64,000 nt of DNA from RYN-230 sp963713815 (GCA_963713815.1 CAVQNH010000022.1:33569-97568); one strand, 5' to 3'. Counted from the first letter of the stretch, positions 1 to 14,248 are shown. A program made the numbers and translations. Notes: generated by a model from the sequence alone, not told the origin.

Positions 1-1
1 G

Positions 2-5054
<5,053 letters not shown>

Positions 5055-5098
5055 CCGGCCGCCCGTCCGGACACCAGGCCACCAGCGCCGCACCACAG

Positions 5099-5114
5099 CC
5101 AGCCGGACGGCTGG
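5099..5114 (+). terminator. Possible terminator hairpin after the carboxylase
   Basis: CCAGCCG and CGGCTGG are inverted around two bases, 45 bases after the carboxylase stop and before the GH15 gene. The loop is too tight for all seven pairs and there is no T-run, as is common in actinomycetes. Weak support. Confidence 0.3.
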
Positions 5115-5189
5115 TGGGCCACGGACGAATCGTTAGATGGAAAGCGGCTGCACCGCTCGCGGCGGCCGCGCGGCCTAGGAAGGAACACG

Positions 5190-7013
5190 ATGGAGAGCCT
5201 GCCGATCGGTGACTATGCCCTGCTGTCGGACTGCCGCTCGGCCGCCCTGGTCAGCCGGGACGGCTCGGTCGACTGGCTGTGCTTCCCCCGCTTCGACGGG
5301 CCGTCGGTGTTCTGCCGCCTGCTTGACCCCGCGGGCGGGCGTTTCGCGATCCAGCCCGCAGGCGAGTTCCAGGCCAGCCGCAGGTATGCGGACCAGACGA
5401 TGGTGCTGGAGACCACCTTCACCACGCCCGGTGGCACCGCCGTGCTCACCGATGCGCTGGCGCTCGGCCCCAACGAGCGCGGCCACGGCCTGGGGGCCAG
5501 CTCCCCCGGCATGCTGCTGCGCCGGCTCGCCTGCACCAGCGGCCAGATCGAGGCGGAGGTCAGCTACGCGCCCCGGCCGGAGTATGGCCTCATCCACCCC
5601 ATCCTGGTTCCGGTCCCCGGCGGGCTCGCCGCCCGGGGCGGGGCCGACCGGCTGCTCTTGTCCACCTCGGCCAGCTTCAGCGTGGACGGCGCCACCGCGA
5701 CCGCCCGGATCCGGCTGGCCGCCGGGCAGGCCGCCGTGTTCGCGCTCGGCCACGGGCAGCTGGCCGACCCGCCGCGAGCCCCGTGGACCGCGGCGGAGAT
5801 CACCGGCCGGCTCGACGACACCATGGCGGGCTGGCGGTCGTGGTCCGCGATTCACCAGAACTACCAGGGGCCGTGGCGGGAGCTGGTGCACCATTCCGGG
5901 CGGGTGCTGCAGGCGCTGACCTTCGCGCGGACCGGGGCGATCGTGGCGGCACCGACCACGTCGCTGCCGGAGAGCGTCGGCGGCGAGCGGAACTGGGACT
6001 ACCGCTACACCTGGGTGCGCGACGCCAGCCTGACCATGGAGGCGCTGTGGGTGGCGGCCTGCCCGGACGAGGCGAACAAGTTCTTCGCCTTCCTGGCCGA
6101 CGCCGCCGCCTCCCAGCTGCAGCTCGGGGCGGACCTGCAGATCATGTTCGGGGTCGGCGGCGAGCGGGACCTGACCGAGCGGGTTCTGCCGCAGCTGGCC
6201 GGCTGGCGGGGCAGCCGGCCGGTCCGGGTCGGCAACGGCGCGTGGCTCCAGCGGCAACTCGACGTCTATGGTGAGCTGCTCGGCGCCGCCCAGCGGCTGG
6301 TCGACCAGCTCGGCGAGCTGGACCCGGCGACCCAGCGATTCCTGGCCGCGGCCGCCGACACCGCGGCCAGCCGCTGGCCGGAGAAGGACCAGGGGATCTG
6401 GGAGATCCGCGGCGAGCCGCGGGACTTCCTGTACTCCAAGCTGATGTGCTGGGTGGCGCTGGACCGCGCGATCGCCCTCGCCCCCCACCTCGGCGCCGAA
6501 GGCCGGGTGAGCGACTGGGCGGCCGCCCGTGACGAGATCCGGGCGGCCATCCTGGAGCGGGGCTGGAACGAGCGGGCCGGGGCCTTCACCCAGGCGTTCG
6601 GCAGCGAGGACCTCGACGCGTCGACCCTGATGCTGGCCATCACCGGGTTCCTGCCCGGGGATGACCCGCGGATGAAGGCGACCATCGACGCCACCGCGCA
6701 ACGGCTGACCGACCAGCGCGGGCTGGTGTACCGCTACCTGGCCCACGACGGCCTGGCCGGCGACGAGGGCACTTTCCTGCTGTGCACGTTCTGGCTGGCC
6801 CAGGCGCAGGTACTGGCCGGCGAGGTCGAGGGAGCCACCGCGACCTTCGAGCGGGCCCTGGCCGCCATCAACGATGTCGGCCTGCTCGCGGAGGAGGTCG
6901 ATCCCCGCACCGGCGAGATGATCGGCAACTTCCCGCAGGCGCTCAGCCACATCGGGCTGGTCAACGCCGCCTGGGCCATCACCCAGGCCCAGCAGCGCAC
7001 CGCGCAGACCTAG
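5190..7013 (+). CDS. Glycoside hydrolase family 15 protein (glucoamylase/trehalase-like)
   Basis: 607 aa, the usual length of bacterial GH15 cytoplasmic enzymes of the glucoamylase/trehalase group. An N-terminal beta-sandwich (residues 1-210, beginning with the family hallmark IGDYALLSDC and DGSVDWLCFPRFD) precedes an alpha/alpha-barrel. Motifs seen: RNWDYRYTWVRDAS at 267-280, WEIRG near 404-408 (family general acid Glu), and EEVDPRTGEMIGNFPQALSHIG near 568-589, which holds the second acidic region. No signal peptide, so it probably acts in the cytosol on trehalose or alpha-glucans. The ATG follows AGGAAGG at a good distance. Transcribed alone; a strong palindrome follows the stop. Confidence 0.9.
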   Translation: MESLPIGDYALLSDCRSAALVSRDGSVDWLCFPRFDGPSVFCRLLDPAGGRFAIQPAGEFQASRRYADQTMVLETTFTTPGGTAVLTDALALGPNERGHGLGASSPGMLLRRLACTSGQIEAEVSYAPRPEYGLIHPILVPVPGGLAARGGADRLLLSTSASFSVDGATATARIRLAAGQAAVFALGHGQLADPPRAPWTAAEITGRLDDTMAGWRSWSAIHQNYQGPWRELVHHSGRVLQALTFARTGAIVAAPTTSLPESVGGERNWDYRYTWVRDASLTMEALWVAACPDEANKFFAFLADAAASQLQLGADLQIMFGVGGERDLTERVLPQLAGWRGSRPVRVGNGAWLQRQLDVYGELLGAAQRLVDQLGELDPATQRFLAAAADTAASRWPEKDQGIWEIRGEPRDFLYSKLMCWVALDRAIALAPHLGAEGRVSDWAAARDEIRAAILERGWNERAGAFTQAFGSEDLDASTLMLAITGFLPGDDPRMKATIDATAQRLTDQRGLVYRYLAHDGLAGDEGTFLLCTFWLAQAQVLAGEVEGATATFERALAAINDVGLLAEEVDPRTGEMIGNFPQALSHIGLVNAAWAITQAQQRTAQT

Positions 7014-7022
7014 GTGGCGCGC

Positions 7023-7042
7023 TCGCCCGCGGCCGCGGGCGA
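7023..7042 (+). terminator. Perfect 20-bp palindrome, likely terminator
   Basis: TCGCCCGCGG and CCGCGGGCGA form a perfect palindrome starting 9 bases after the GH15 stop. It would fold as a very stable GC hairpin without a U-tract, the usual actinomycete form. Confidence 0.55.
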
Positions 7043-7233
7043 AGGCACGGGAAGCGTGCCCGCCGTCATGACCTCGCTTTTCCCCCGCAATCACTGGTTA
7101 TCTGCTGGCTGGTACCGGGAATCGACTTCAGCGACGAGTGACACGACGGTGGACATCAGCCCACCGAAATCACAAGAGCCACAGACACGACCAGAAATCA
7201 CTGGCTTCACAGGGAGAGGGACGGGTGTGCCCG

Positions 7234-7431
7234 ATGGACATTGCGGCTCTAGCCGAGCTCCTGCATGAGACGGCCGACCATCACGGCGCGTTTGAGGCGG
7301 TGGCCCCACCGCATGACTGGTGGGACTGGTACGCGGCGTACATGGACGCCCGCGAGCGTGGGAGCACCCCGGACGCGGCTTCCGCGGCCGCCGGGCGCTA
7401 CATGGCGGATGTCAAGCACATCGTCGTCTGA
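7234..7431 (+). CDS. Small conserved-looking protein, function unknown
   Basis: 65 aa from ATG 7234; an in-frame GTG at 7225 is closer to the AGGGAGAGGGA purine run and less likely. The sequence is acidic, with a PPHDWWDWYAAYMDARERG core and a C-terminal AAGRYMADVKHIVV. Small streptomycete proteins with this HDWWDWYAAY core are known to me, often loosely labelled bleomycin-resistance-like, but I know of no demonstrated function. No signal peptide or membrane segment. It lies 42 nt before the SDR at 7474 on the same strand and may share its transcript. Confidence 0.65.
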   Translation: MDIAALAELLHETADHHGAFEAVAPPHDWWDWYAAYMDARERGSTPDAASAAAGRYMADVKHIVV

Positions 7432-7473
7432 CCCCGGCACTCGCCGTCGCGGGCACCACCCATCGGAGGAATC

Positions 7474-8232
7474 ATGACCAGCGCCACCACTCCGGCTTCC
7501 GCCCGGCGCGAACCGGAACTGGCCGGGCAGACCGTCGTCCTGATCGGCGGCAGCTCAGGCATCGGGCTCGAGACAGCCCGGCGCGCCCGGGCTGAGGGTG
7601 CCGACGTCATCCTCACCGGCCGCAATCAGGACCGGCTCACGCAAGCGGCGCTGGAACTCGGGGCGCAGCGCACCGCGGCCTTCGACGCCAACGACGCGGC
7701 GTCCGTGCAGCGGTTCTTCCAGGACCTGCCGGCACCGATCGATCATGTGATGGTCACGGCCGGCGGCCCGAGCTACCGGCCCCTGCTCGAGATGGACCCA
7801 GCCGAGGTCAGCCAGGCGCTCAGCGGCCACGTGGTGCAGGTCCTCGAGGTCGCACGCAACGCCGCCGGCACGATGAGGCCGGGGGGCACGCTGCTGCTCA
7901 TGGGCGGCACCGGCGGCCGGCGCATCAGCCACGGCAACGGGATCTTCTCCGCCGCCACCGCCGTCCTGCCTCCGTTCACGGCGACCCTCGCGCTGGAGCT
8001 CGCGCCAGTACGCGTCAACCTCATCGCGGCCGGGTTCGTCGACACCCCGTTGTCGGCATCGCTGCTCGGAGACCAGCTCGAGGAGCGCCGCGATGAGCTG
8101 CGGGCGACGCTCCCCATCGGCCGCGTCGTCGGCCCCGCCGACGTTGCCGCGCTCGCCGTCCACATCATGACCAACACCGCGCTCACCGGCGCGACGTTCG
8201 ACATCGACGGCGGCCAGCAGTTCGTGGACTAA
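7474..8232 (+). CDS. SDR family oxidoreductase, atypical (no Tyr-x3-Lys)
   Basis: 252 aa with a Rossmann N-terminus: the cofactor loop is GGSSGIG (residues 25-31) and LTGRN follows beta-2, suggesting NADP(H). The classical YxxxK active site is absent; the equivalent stretch after the GGTGGRR strand reads GNGIFSAATAVLPPFTATL. The C-terminus (GFVDTP, then GATFDIDGGQQFV) is ordinary SDR. GGAGGAATC precedes the ATG. Either a divergent reductase using other residues or a non-catalytic SDR fold. Substrate unknown. Confidence 0.85.
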   Translation: MTSATTPASARREPELAGQTVVLIGGSSGIGLETARRARAEGADVILTGRNQDRLTQAALELGAQRTAAFDANDAASVQRFFQDLPAPIDHVMVTAGGPSYRPLLEMDPAEVSQALSGHVVQVLEVARNAAGTMRPGGTLLLMGGTGGRRISHGNGIFSAATAVLPPFTATLALELAPVRVNLIAAGFVDTPLSASLLGDQLEERRDELRATLPIGRVVGPADVAALAVHIMTNTALTGATFDIDGGQQFVD

Positions 8233-8304
8233 CTGATTCCTGCCCGGCCGCCGTAAGGTTCTGCTGCGCATGCCATTTCGCCCGGCAGGAGGAGGCAGCC
8301 CACG

Positions 8305-8961
8305 ATGCCTGGTGTCACCATCTCGGCCGGCTACGGCGCAGGCGGCAGTGTCGTCGCCCCCCACGTGGCCAAGCTGCTGGGCCTGCCCCTGCTCGACCGG
8401 GCGATCAGCTCGCGGGTCGCGGCGCAGCTGCGCGTGTCGGTCAAGGAGGCTGAAGGCGGTGCCGCCCGCCGCTCCCTGCCCGATCGCTTCATCAGCGCGC
8501 TGGTCCCGCTGGCCGCCGGGGTGATCGCCACCAGCACCGATACGCTGCCCCGCGACCTGGCCGCGCCACCTGGTGATGGGGCGCTGTTCCGTGAGCAGGC
8601 CGACGCCATCATGCGGGCCGCGCTGGTGTCCGGCGCGGTCATCCTCGGGCGCGCTGGCGCGGCGGCGTTCCACGGCGAGCCGGGCGTCCTGCGGGTCCGG
8701 CTGTTCGGGCCGCCCGAGGCGCGTATCGCCCAGGCCGCCCGGATCGAGAACACCGACGAGGCGACCGCGCGGCACCGGCTTCCTGAGGTGGACCGGGCCC
8801 GCGCGCACTACGTCCGCCGGCTGTACCGGGCCGATATCGACGACCCCGACCTGTTCCACCTGCACATCGACAGCACCGCACTGCCCCTGGATGCTGTCGC
8901 CGCCCTGATCGTGTCCGCCTACCGCGCCACTGGCCCGGATGGCCAGCCCGCAGCCGGATAA
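8305..8961 (+). CDS. Cytidylate kinase-like family protein
   Basis: 218 aa. The start MPGVTISAGYGAGGS carries the degenerate P-loop of the cytidylate-kinase-like family (Cytidylate_kin2), followed by AKLLGLPLLDRAI. The later ILGRAGAAAF and the Arg-rich RARAHYVRRLYRADIDDPDLFHLHIDS match the lid/NMP-kinase ending of that family. Such proteins are widespread in actinomycetes apart from the housekeeping cmk; the phosphoryl acceptor is usually unproven. GGAGGAGGCAG precedes the ATG. It is 72 nt after the SDR and possibly cotranscribed. Confidence 0.8.
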   Translation: MPGVTISAGYGAGGSVVAPHVAKLLGLPLLDRAISSRVAAQLRVSVKEAEGGAARRSLPDRFISALVPLAAGVIATSTDTLPRDLAAPPGDGALFREQADAIMRAALVSGAVILGRAGAAAFHGEPGVLRVRLFGPPEARIAQAARIENTDEATARHRLPEVDRARAHYVRRLYRADIDDPDLFHLHIDSTALPLDAVAALIVSAYRATGPDGQPAAG

Positions 8962-9101
8962 CGCGGCCGGCACCCTGGCGCTAGCCGCGGCCGCAGTGAG
9001 GCCGTCTCCTGGCCAGATCCGGCGGCGACCGCCCACATCGAGAACGAAGCGGTGTCTAGTTATCGACACCGGACCGGCTGCATCCCAGGCAAGGAGTGAT
9101 C

Positions 9102-9554
9102 ATGGCAAGGGTCGTTTTCGGAAACCACTCGGCAGTCCGGGTCCCCCGGGCGGAACAGGGCAGGATCCGTCAATTTTATCGTGATGTCCTGGGTTGCACG
9201 ATCATGCGAGAGGGTGATCAGAAAGACGACTTCCGCATGGGAGACAACTTCTATCTAGCGTTTCTCTACGAGGACGAGGACGCCGTCCTGGATGAGAGCG
9301 GCTTTTCAAAAGCGATCTACCTGGAACTGAAGGCCGACAACGTCGAGGAATTGAGGCGGGAAATTGTCGCCTTCGGTGTCAGGGTCCTTGACGTGCCGGA
9401 TCCGCACCTCTACTTCCAGGCCCCGGGAGGACAAGTCCTGCGGCTGGTCGGAATCGACGAGGATCTCTCCAGATATGAGGGAACCGAGCACGGCGAACAG
9501 TTCGTCGGGGAGGCCTTTACCGTGCGCGCGGACGGGGACACCACGCCACGTTAG
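9102..9554 (+). CDS. VOC family protein (glyoxalase/bleomycin-resistance fold)
   Basis: 150 aa of two beta-alpha-beta-beta-beta units: FGNHSAVRVPRAEQGRIRQFYRDVLGC opens the first and LRREIVAFGVRVLDVPDPHLYFQAPGGQVLRLVG forms the second. VOC proteins bind a metal and act as lyases, dioxygenases, isomerases or drug binders; the substrate is not predictable here. AAGGAG at 9091-9096 is 5 nt before ATG 9102, which decides against the GTG at 9096. Base composition is lower in GC than the neighbours (many A/T wobble codons), a possible sign of later acquisition. Confidence 0.8.
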   Translation: MARVVFGNHSAVRVPRAEQGRIRQFYRDVLGCTIMREGDQKDDFRMGDNFYLAFLYEDEDAVLDESGFSKAIYLELKADNVEELRREIVAFGVRVLDVPDPHLYFQAPGGQVLRLVGIDEDLSRYEGTEHGEQFVGEAFTVRADGDTTPR

Positions 9555-9660
9555 AACCAGGATTAGTGCGCAGATCCCCTCGTCGCAGCCCGCGACCGGG
9601 ATGGGTGGAATCACCCAGCCCAAGTTGGGTGCTGGCCTGCTGCCGCTGACTGCGGCGCCT

Positions 9661-9674
9661 CCGTAGCGTTACGG
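9661..9674. promoter_or_regulatory. Inverted repeat CCGTA-N4-TACGG before the ABC exporter operon
   Basis: CCGTA-GCGT-TACGG lies 36 bp before the exporter ATPase start, where the operon promoter should be. The downstream NarL-type response regulator is one candidate to bind it. This is inference from position and symmetry only. Confidence 0.3.
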
Positions 9675-9709
9675 CTGACGCAAGCAGGCTGACCAGGGAG
9701 TAGTGCGCA

Positions 9710-10718
9710 ATGATTGCCGTTGACGGCCTCACCAAGCGATACGGCTCCACCGCTGCGGTCAGTGATCTCAGCTTCCGGCTCCGCCGCGGTGTCGTGACCG
9801 GTTTCCTCGGCCCGAACGGCGCCGGCAAGACCACGACGATGCGGCTGATCCTCGGCCTGGACTATCCCAGCGCGGGGATCGTCACCATCGACGGCCGGCC
9901 GCACCAGCAATCCCCCGCCCCGATGCACGAGGTCGGCGCGCTGCTCGAGGCCCGGGCCGTGCACGGCGGCCGCAGCGCCCGCAACCACCTGCTGTGCCTG
10001 GCCCAGACCAACCGGATCCCCGCGAGCCGGGTCGACGAGGTCCTCGGCATGGTCGGGCTGGCCGGCGTGGGCCGGAAGCGGTCCAAGAGCTTCTCCCTCG
10101 GCATGAGCCAGCGGCTCGGCATCGCCGCGGCGCTGCTCGGGGACCCGGAGATCCTGATGTTCGACGAGCCGGTCAACGGGCTGGATCCGGAGGGCATCCT
10201 GTGGATCCGCACCCTGATGAAGTCGCTGGCGGCCGAGGGCCGCACGGTGTTCGTCTCCAGCCACCTGATGTCGGAGATGGAGAACACCGCCGACCACCTG
10301 ATCGTGATCGGGCGGGGCCGGCTCATCGCGGATTGCAGCATGGCTGAGTTCATCGCCCGCAGTTCCGGCCACACCGTCCGGGTCCGGACGCCGGAGCCGG
10401 ATCTGCTGGCCAGAGCCGTCGCGGACGCGGGGGCGCGGATCACCGGCCCCCCGGCAGCCGGCCCCGCCGCGGGCGGCCCCTCCGCAGCCGGCCCGGATGG
10501 CCGCCCCGGCCGCCTGGGCGAACTCGACGTGAGCGGGCTCACCGAGGAACAGATCGGCGACATCGCGTTCGCCAACGGCATCCGCCTGCACCACCTCTCG
10601 GCGTCCCGGGCCTCGCTGGAGCACGCCTTCATGGAACTGACCGCCAGCAGCGTGGATTACCACGCGGAGCAGCCCGCCGGCCGCCTGCCGGCCCGAGCGG
10701 AATGGAGACCTGACATGA
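9710..10718 (+). CDS. ABC transporter ATP-binding protein (drug/antibiotic exporter type)
   Basis: About 335 aa, DrrA/CcmA-like. Walker A GPNGAGKTT at residues 34-42, signature FSLGMSQRL, Walker B ILMFDEPVNGLDPEG, H-loop SSHLMSEME, then the C-terminal region of exporter ATPases (LEHAFMELT). As given, the frame runs on without a stop into the permease (one 652-aa ORF). In frame 0 a TGA at 10716-10718 forms an ATGA overlap with the permease ATG, the usual coupling for such pairs, so I infer one extra base near 10690-10700 (perhaps in the CCC run) and two separate proteins. A genuine ATPase-permease fusion is the alternative. Start ATG 9710 after AGGGAG. Confidence 0.85.
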
Positions 10719-11561
10719 CCTCAGCCACGATGAGCCCCGCCGGTTCGCGGACGGCACCCGCCGGCACGTACCGGGCCAGCCGGGGAGGCACACTTCGGTC
10801 CGAACTCACCAAGATCCGTTCAGTGCGCTCCACCTACTGGACGCTGGCCCTGCTCGTGCTGGCCGGCCTGGCCTGGACGGTCGCGGACTGCGCGGGGACG
10901 GCCGCGCACTGGGCGCAGACACCAGCAGTGGTCCGGGCGGGTTTCGACCCGACCCAGGCCAGCATCGTCGGGCTGGCCCTGCTCGGCCAGCTCATCGTCG
11001 TGGTCCTGGGCACCCTCACGATCACGTCGGAGTACTCGACCGGCATGATCCGCACGTCGCTGACGGTCATGCCCAGGCGCGGACTCGTCTACGGCGCCAA
11101 GGCCCTGGTCCTGGTGGCGGTGACCCTGGTGGCCGCGGTCATCACGAGCTTCGCCGCGTTCTTCACCGGCCAGTACCTGCTGCGCAGCACGCACATGGCC
11201 GCGACGCTGGGCCAGCCGGGCGTGCTGCGCGCCGTACTGGCCACGGCCCTGTACGTCGTGATGTCCGGCCTGTTCGCGTTCGGCCTCGGCGCGATCGTGC
11301 GGAGCACGGCGGGGGCGCTCACCCTGGCCTTCGGGCTGCTGTTCCTGGTGCCGCAGCTCGCCAAGGCGCTGCCGGGTACCTGGTACGCGGACGTGGCGCG
11401 GTGGCTGCCGGGCGGGGACGTCACGAACGCGATCACCAGTACCCAGCGTCAGGCGCCCCGCGCACGTGTTCTCCGCCTGGGGCGAGTTCGCCGTGTTCGG
11501 CGCCTACACGGTGATCCTGCTCATCGTCGGCGCGCTGCTGTTCCGCACCCGCGACGCCTGA
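10715..11561 (+). CDS. ABC transporter permease, +1 frameshift at 11456-11459
   Basis: Membrane partner of the ATPase just upstream. It begins at ATG 10715, with GGAG at 10704-10707 seven nt ahead. TLRSELTKIRSVRSTYW is the cytoplasmic entry typical of ABC-2-type permeases, followed by about five hydrophobic segments. After QRQAP the written frame turns to Arg-rich nonsense, while frame 0 gives HVFSAWGEFAVFGAYTV, a last membrane helix and RTRDA-stop at 11559-11561. Removing one C from the CCCC run at 11456-11459 restores a protein of about 281 aa with six membrane segments. The extension to 11668 is an artefact of the shift. Confidence 0.8.
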
Positions 11562-11589
11562 CCGCTGACCCTGACGAAAGAGGACTGTC

Positions 11590-12220
11590 ATGCCCAAGAA
11601 CCGGCTGTTCCGCGCGGGCTCCGCCCCCGCCGCCGCTGCCGCCGTGCTGGCCGGCGTGCTCGCGCTGACGGGCTGCGCGCCGGGCCCGAAGGCAAGTGCG
11701 AGCCCAGGCACCAAGGCGACCGCGACAAAGACGACGAAGGCCACGGAAGCCAGCGCCACCACCGTCGCGCCGGTCAGCGGCAAGGCCAACATCATGGTGT
11801 ACAGCATCAACAGCGACGGCCCTGACTTCCGGGCGGTCGTCACCGGAGCGGTCGGCGATTACGGCCCGGCCGTCACCGTGCACCCCGACGGCACGGTTGA
11901 CCCGTCGCACAGCAGTGACCTGGAACTGAAGCTGACCGCCGGATCGTTCCGGCTCAGCATCGCGGATATCGACCGTAAGTTCGTCCAGGCCGCCAGCCAC
12001 GAGCCGATCTACCCCCGCACCTGCTCGGACTACATGAACGTCACGTCGGCCGCGCCGATCGTGGCCGGCTCGGGCACCGGCGCGTACCGGGGAATCACCG
12101 GCAGCTTCCGCCTCACCATGACGGCGGATGAGGTCGAAAAGAAGCCGTGCCAGCCGGCCGCCGCCTTCCAGTGGCAGGTCATCGTGCTGGCCGGCCACGG
12201 GACCGTATTCGGTCGGTTAG
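11590..12220 (+). CDS. Putative lipoprotein in the exporter/two-component operon
   Basis: About 209 aa. A lipoprotein signal peptide ends in the lipobox LTGC (Cys near residue 29), then a Thr/Ala/Lys-rich linker, then a globular extracellular domain of unknown family with Cys in TCSDYMN and KKPCQP. As written, the frame has no stop and runs into the histidine kinase (648-aa ORF). A TAG at 12218-12220 lies in the +1 frame, so a single extra base around 12205-12217 would end the protein at ...GHGTV plus a few residues. It may sense the exporter's substrate outside the cell; that is inference from the neighbours. Confidence 0.65.
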
Positions 12221-12276
12221 GCCATGACGATCAGGCCGGGGCGGCAGCCGGCGACCGCGGGACGCCGGGACGTGCA

Positions 12277-12282
12277 TACCCT
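12277..12282 (+). promoter_or_regulatory. -10 box for leaderless histidine kinase transcript
   Basis: TACCCT (TANNNT) lies exactly 6 nt before ATG 12289, putting the transcription start at the start codon. No Shine-Dalgarno is present. No convincing -35 is seen. Confidence 0.4.
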
Positions 12283-12288
12283 TGGCCC

Positions 12289-13536
12289 ATGCCCAGAGTG
12301 CGGTCCTGGCTGCGCGGGCATCCGTGGCAGGCGGATGGCCTGCTGGCCCTGGTCCTGTTCGCACTGAGCGCTCAGCAGGCCATCGTTGGCCCTCCCCAGG
12401 TGGTGGCCGCCGGCCGGCTGGTCACCGCCCTGCTCGCTGCCACCGTCGTGGTGCGCAGGCGGTGGCCGGTGGCGGCGTTCGCGGCCGCGGCGGCGATCGG
12501 CGCCGCGCAGCTCGCCTTCGGCCTGCAGACCGGGGCACCCCCGCCGGTCGCCGCCCTCCAGCCCACGATGACCGACCTGGCCATCCCGGTCCTGCTGTAC
12601 ACGCTGGCCGCCTACCGGCCCCGGCGGATCTCCATCCCCGGCCTGGTGCTCTGCCTGGTCGGCTCCGCCGTAGCCATCACCCGCTGGGCCCCGGCGGGGA
12701 CGGCCCCTCCCGGGGGCGTGGTCGCGGCGGCGGCCGGCCTCGCCGGCGTGGCCCTGACCGCCTGGGTGCTCGGTGACTCGGTGGCCTACCGTTACCGCCG
12801 CGCGAAGTATGCGGCGGTCGAGGAACGCGCGGCCCGCCTGGAAGCTGAGCGCGATGCGCAGGCGCGGATCGCCGCCGCGGCCGAGCGGGCCCGCGAACTG
12901 CAGGAACGACGGGCCCGCGCGGTCGACGAGTCGGCGGCCCGGCTTCGCCGGATCGAGCGTGATCTGCACGACGGGGCCCAGGTCCGGCTCACCGCCCTGG
13001 CGATGACCCTCGGGGAGATCAAGGAGAACCTCGAACAAACCGTTATCGGAGATAGTGACGATGACGGTGAGCGGATGCGCAAGCTGGTCGGCACGGCCCA
13101 CGCCAACGCCAAGGAAACCCTCACCGAACTGCGGGATCTCGCCCGGGGCATTCACCCGCCGGTGCTCGACCGTGGCCTGGAGGCCGCGCTGTCCAGCCTG
13201 GCGGAGACGAGCGCGGTACCGGTCAGGCTGACGGCCAGCGCCATCGCATGGCCATCACCGGCCATCGAGGCCATCGCATACTTTTGCGCGGCCGAACTCC
13301 TGGCCAACGTGGCCAAGCACAGTTCGGCCAGCCAGGCGGCCATCACCGTCAGCGACGGGCCCGGCAAGGTGCTGGTGACCGTGACCGACGACGGCACGGG
13401 TGGTGCTCACCTCGCTCCGGGGGGCGGGCTCGCCGGGCTGCTCGAACGGGTGCAGACGGTTGACGGCCAGCTGGACGTGAACAGCCCGCCCGGTGGCCCG
13501 ACCATCATCACGATCGAGCTGCCGAGGCACGCCTGA
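12289..13536 (+). CDS. Sensor histidine kinase, NarL/DesK type
   Basis: 415 aa from ATG 12289. Six hydrophobic segments, a short coiled coil (YRRAKYAAVEERAARLEAERDA...), the HisKA_3 dimerisation/phosphoacceptor helix with His in ERDLHDGAQ, and a compact HATPase_c domain (ELLANVAKHS N-box, VTDDGTGG, GGGLAGLLERV). An even number of membrane spans gives cytoplasmic N- and C-termini, so a fusion with the secreted lipoprotein domain upstream would put the kinase outside the cell; this supports a separate start here. The stop overlaps the regulator start (TGATG). Confidence 0.85.
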   Translation: MPRVRSWLRGHPWQADGLLALVLFALSAQQAIVGPPQVVAAGRLVTALLAATVVVRRRWPVAAFAAAAAIGAAQLAFGLQTGAPPPVAALQPTMTDLAIPVLLYTLAAYRPRRISIPGLVLCLVGSAVAITRWAPAGTAPPGGVVAAAAGLAGVALTAWVLGDSVAYRYRRAKYAAVEERAARLEAERDAQARIAAAAERARELQERRARAVDESAARLRRIERDLHDGAQVRLTALAMTLGEIKENLEQTVIGDSDDDGERMRKLVGTAHANAKETLTELRDLARGIHPPVLDRGLEAALSSLAETSAVPVRLTASAIAWPSPAIEAIAYFCAAELLANVAKHSSASQAAITVSDGPGKVLVTVTDDGTGGAHLAPGGGLAGLLERVQTVDGQLDVNSPPGGPTIITIELPRHA

Positions 13537-14192
13537 TGGCCGCCGGCCTGCGCCTCGTGATCGCCGAAGACGCCGCGATCATGCGGGACGGCCTGACCCA
13601 GACCCTCACCCGGCGCGGTCACGACGTCGTGGCCGCGGTGGCCGACGGGGAGTCACTGCGCCAGGCGGTCGCCGCCTGCCGGCCGGACGTCGCCATCATC
13701 GATGTGCGCATGCCGCCTACCCACACCGACGAGGGACTGCGTGCCGCCCAGTCGATCCGCCAGGAGCATCCTGGGGTCGGCGTGCTCGTGTTCTCCCAGT
13801 ACATCGAGACCCAGTCCGCCGCGGACCTCCTGGCCGGCGCCCCGGAAGGCGTCGGCTACCTGCTGAAGGACCGGGTCGCCGACGTCAGCGACTTCATCGA
13901 CGCGATCACCCGGGTGGCCGCGGGCGGCACCGTGCTCGATCCGGAAGTCGTCCGGCATCTCCTGCGGGCCAGCCGCCGCGGGGACACGCTGGCCAGCCTC
14001 ACGCCCCGGGAACGCGAAGTCCTCTCCCTGGTGGCCCAGGGACGCTCGAACATCGCCATCGCCAGCGCGTTCACCATCTCTCCCCGCGTGGTCGAGAAGC
14101 ATGTGGCCAGCATCTTCGCCAAGCTCGGCCTCCCCGAATCCACGAACGACAACCGCCGCGTGCTGGCCACGATCAGGTACCTGGAGTCCTGA
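13536..14192 (+). CDS. Response regulator, NarL/LuxR family
   Basis: 218 aa. Receiver domain with acidic pocket (AED near residues 10-12), phosphoacceptor Asp in AIIDVRMPP, and the conserved Lys in YLLKDRV; C-terminal LuxR-type helix-turn-helix (LTPREREVLSLVAQGRSNIAIASAF, then VEKHVASIFAKL). The ATG overlaps the kinase stop by one base. It most likely controls the exporter genes upstream in response to the cognate kinase. Confidence 0.92.
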   Translation: MAAGLRLVIAEDAAIMRDGLTQTLTRRGHDVVAAVADGESLRQAVAACRPDVAIIDVRMPPTHTDEGLRAAQSIRQEHPGVGVLVFSQYIETQSAADLLAGAPEGVGYLLKDRVADVSDFIDAITRVAAGGTVLDPEVVRHLLRASRRGDTLASLTPREREVLSLVAQGRSNIAIASAFTISPRVVEKHVASIFAKLGLPESTNDNRRVLATIRYLES

Positions 14193-14207
14193 CGGCGTGG
14201 CCGGGTG

Positions 14208-14221
14208 CCGGGTCGACCCGG
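14208..14221. terminator. Possible bidirectional terminator palindrome
   Basis: CCGGGTCGACCCGG, a perfect 14-bp palindrome between the convergent response regulator and MocR genes. No T-run. Weak to moderate support. Confidence 0.35.
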
Positions 14222-14248
14222 GCCGGGGAATCACCCGGAGGCGGCCGG

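Noticed and set aside
5175..7094. 639-codon minus-strand ORF
   Set aside because: Antisense shadow of the GH15 gene, low-complexity composition.
7555..9069. 504-codon minus-strand ORF
   Set aside because: Runs antisense through two well-supported genes (SDR and kinase-like) and has no domain.
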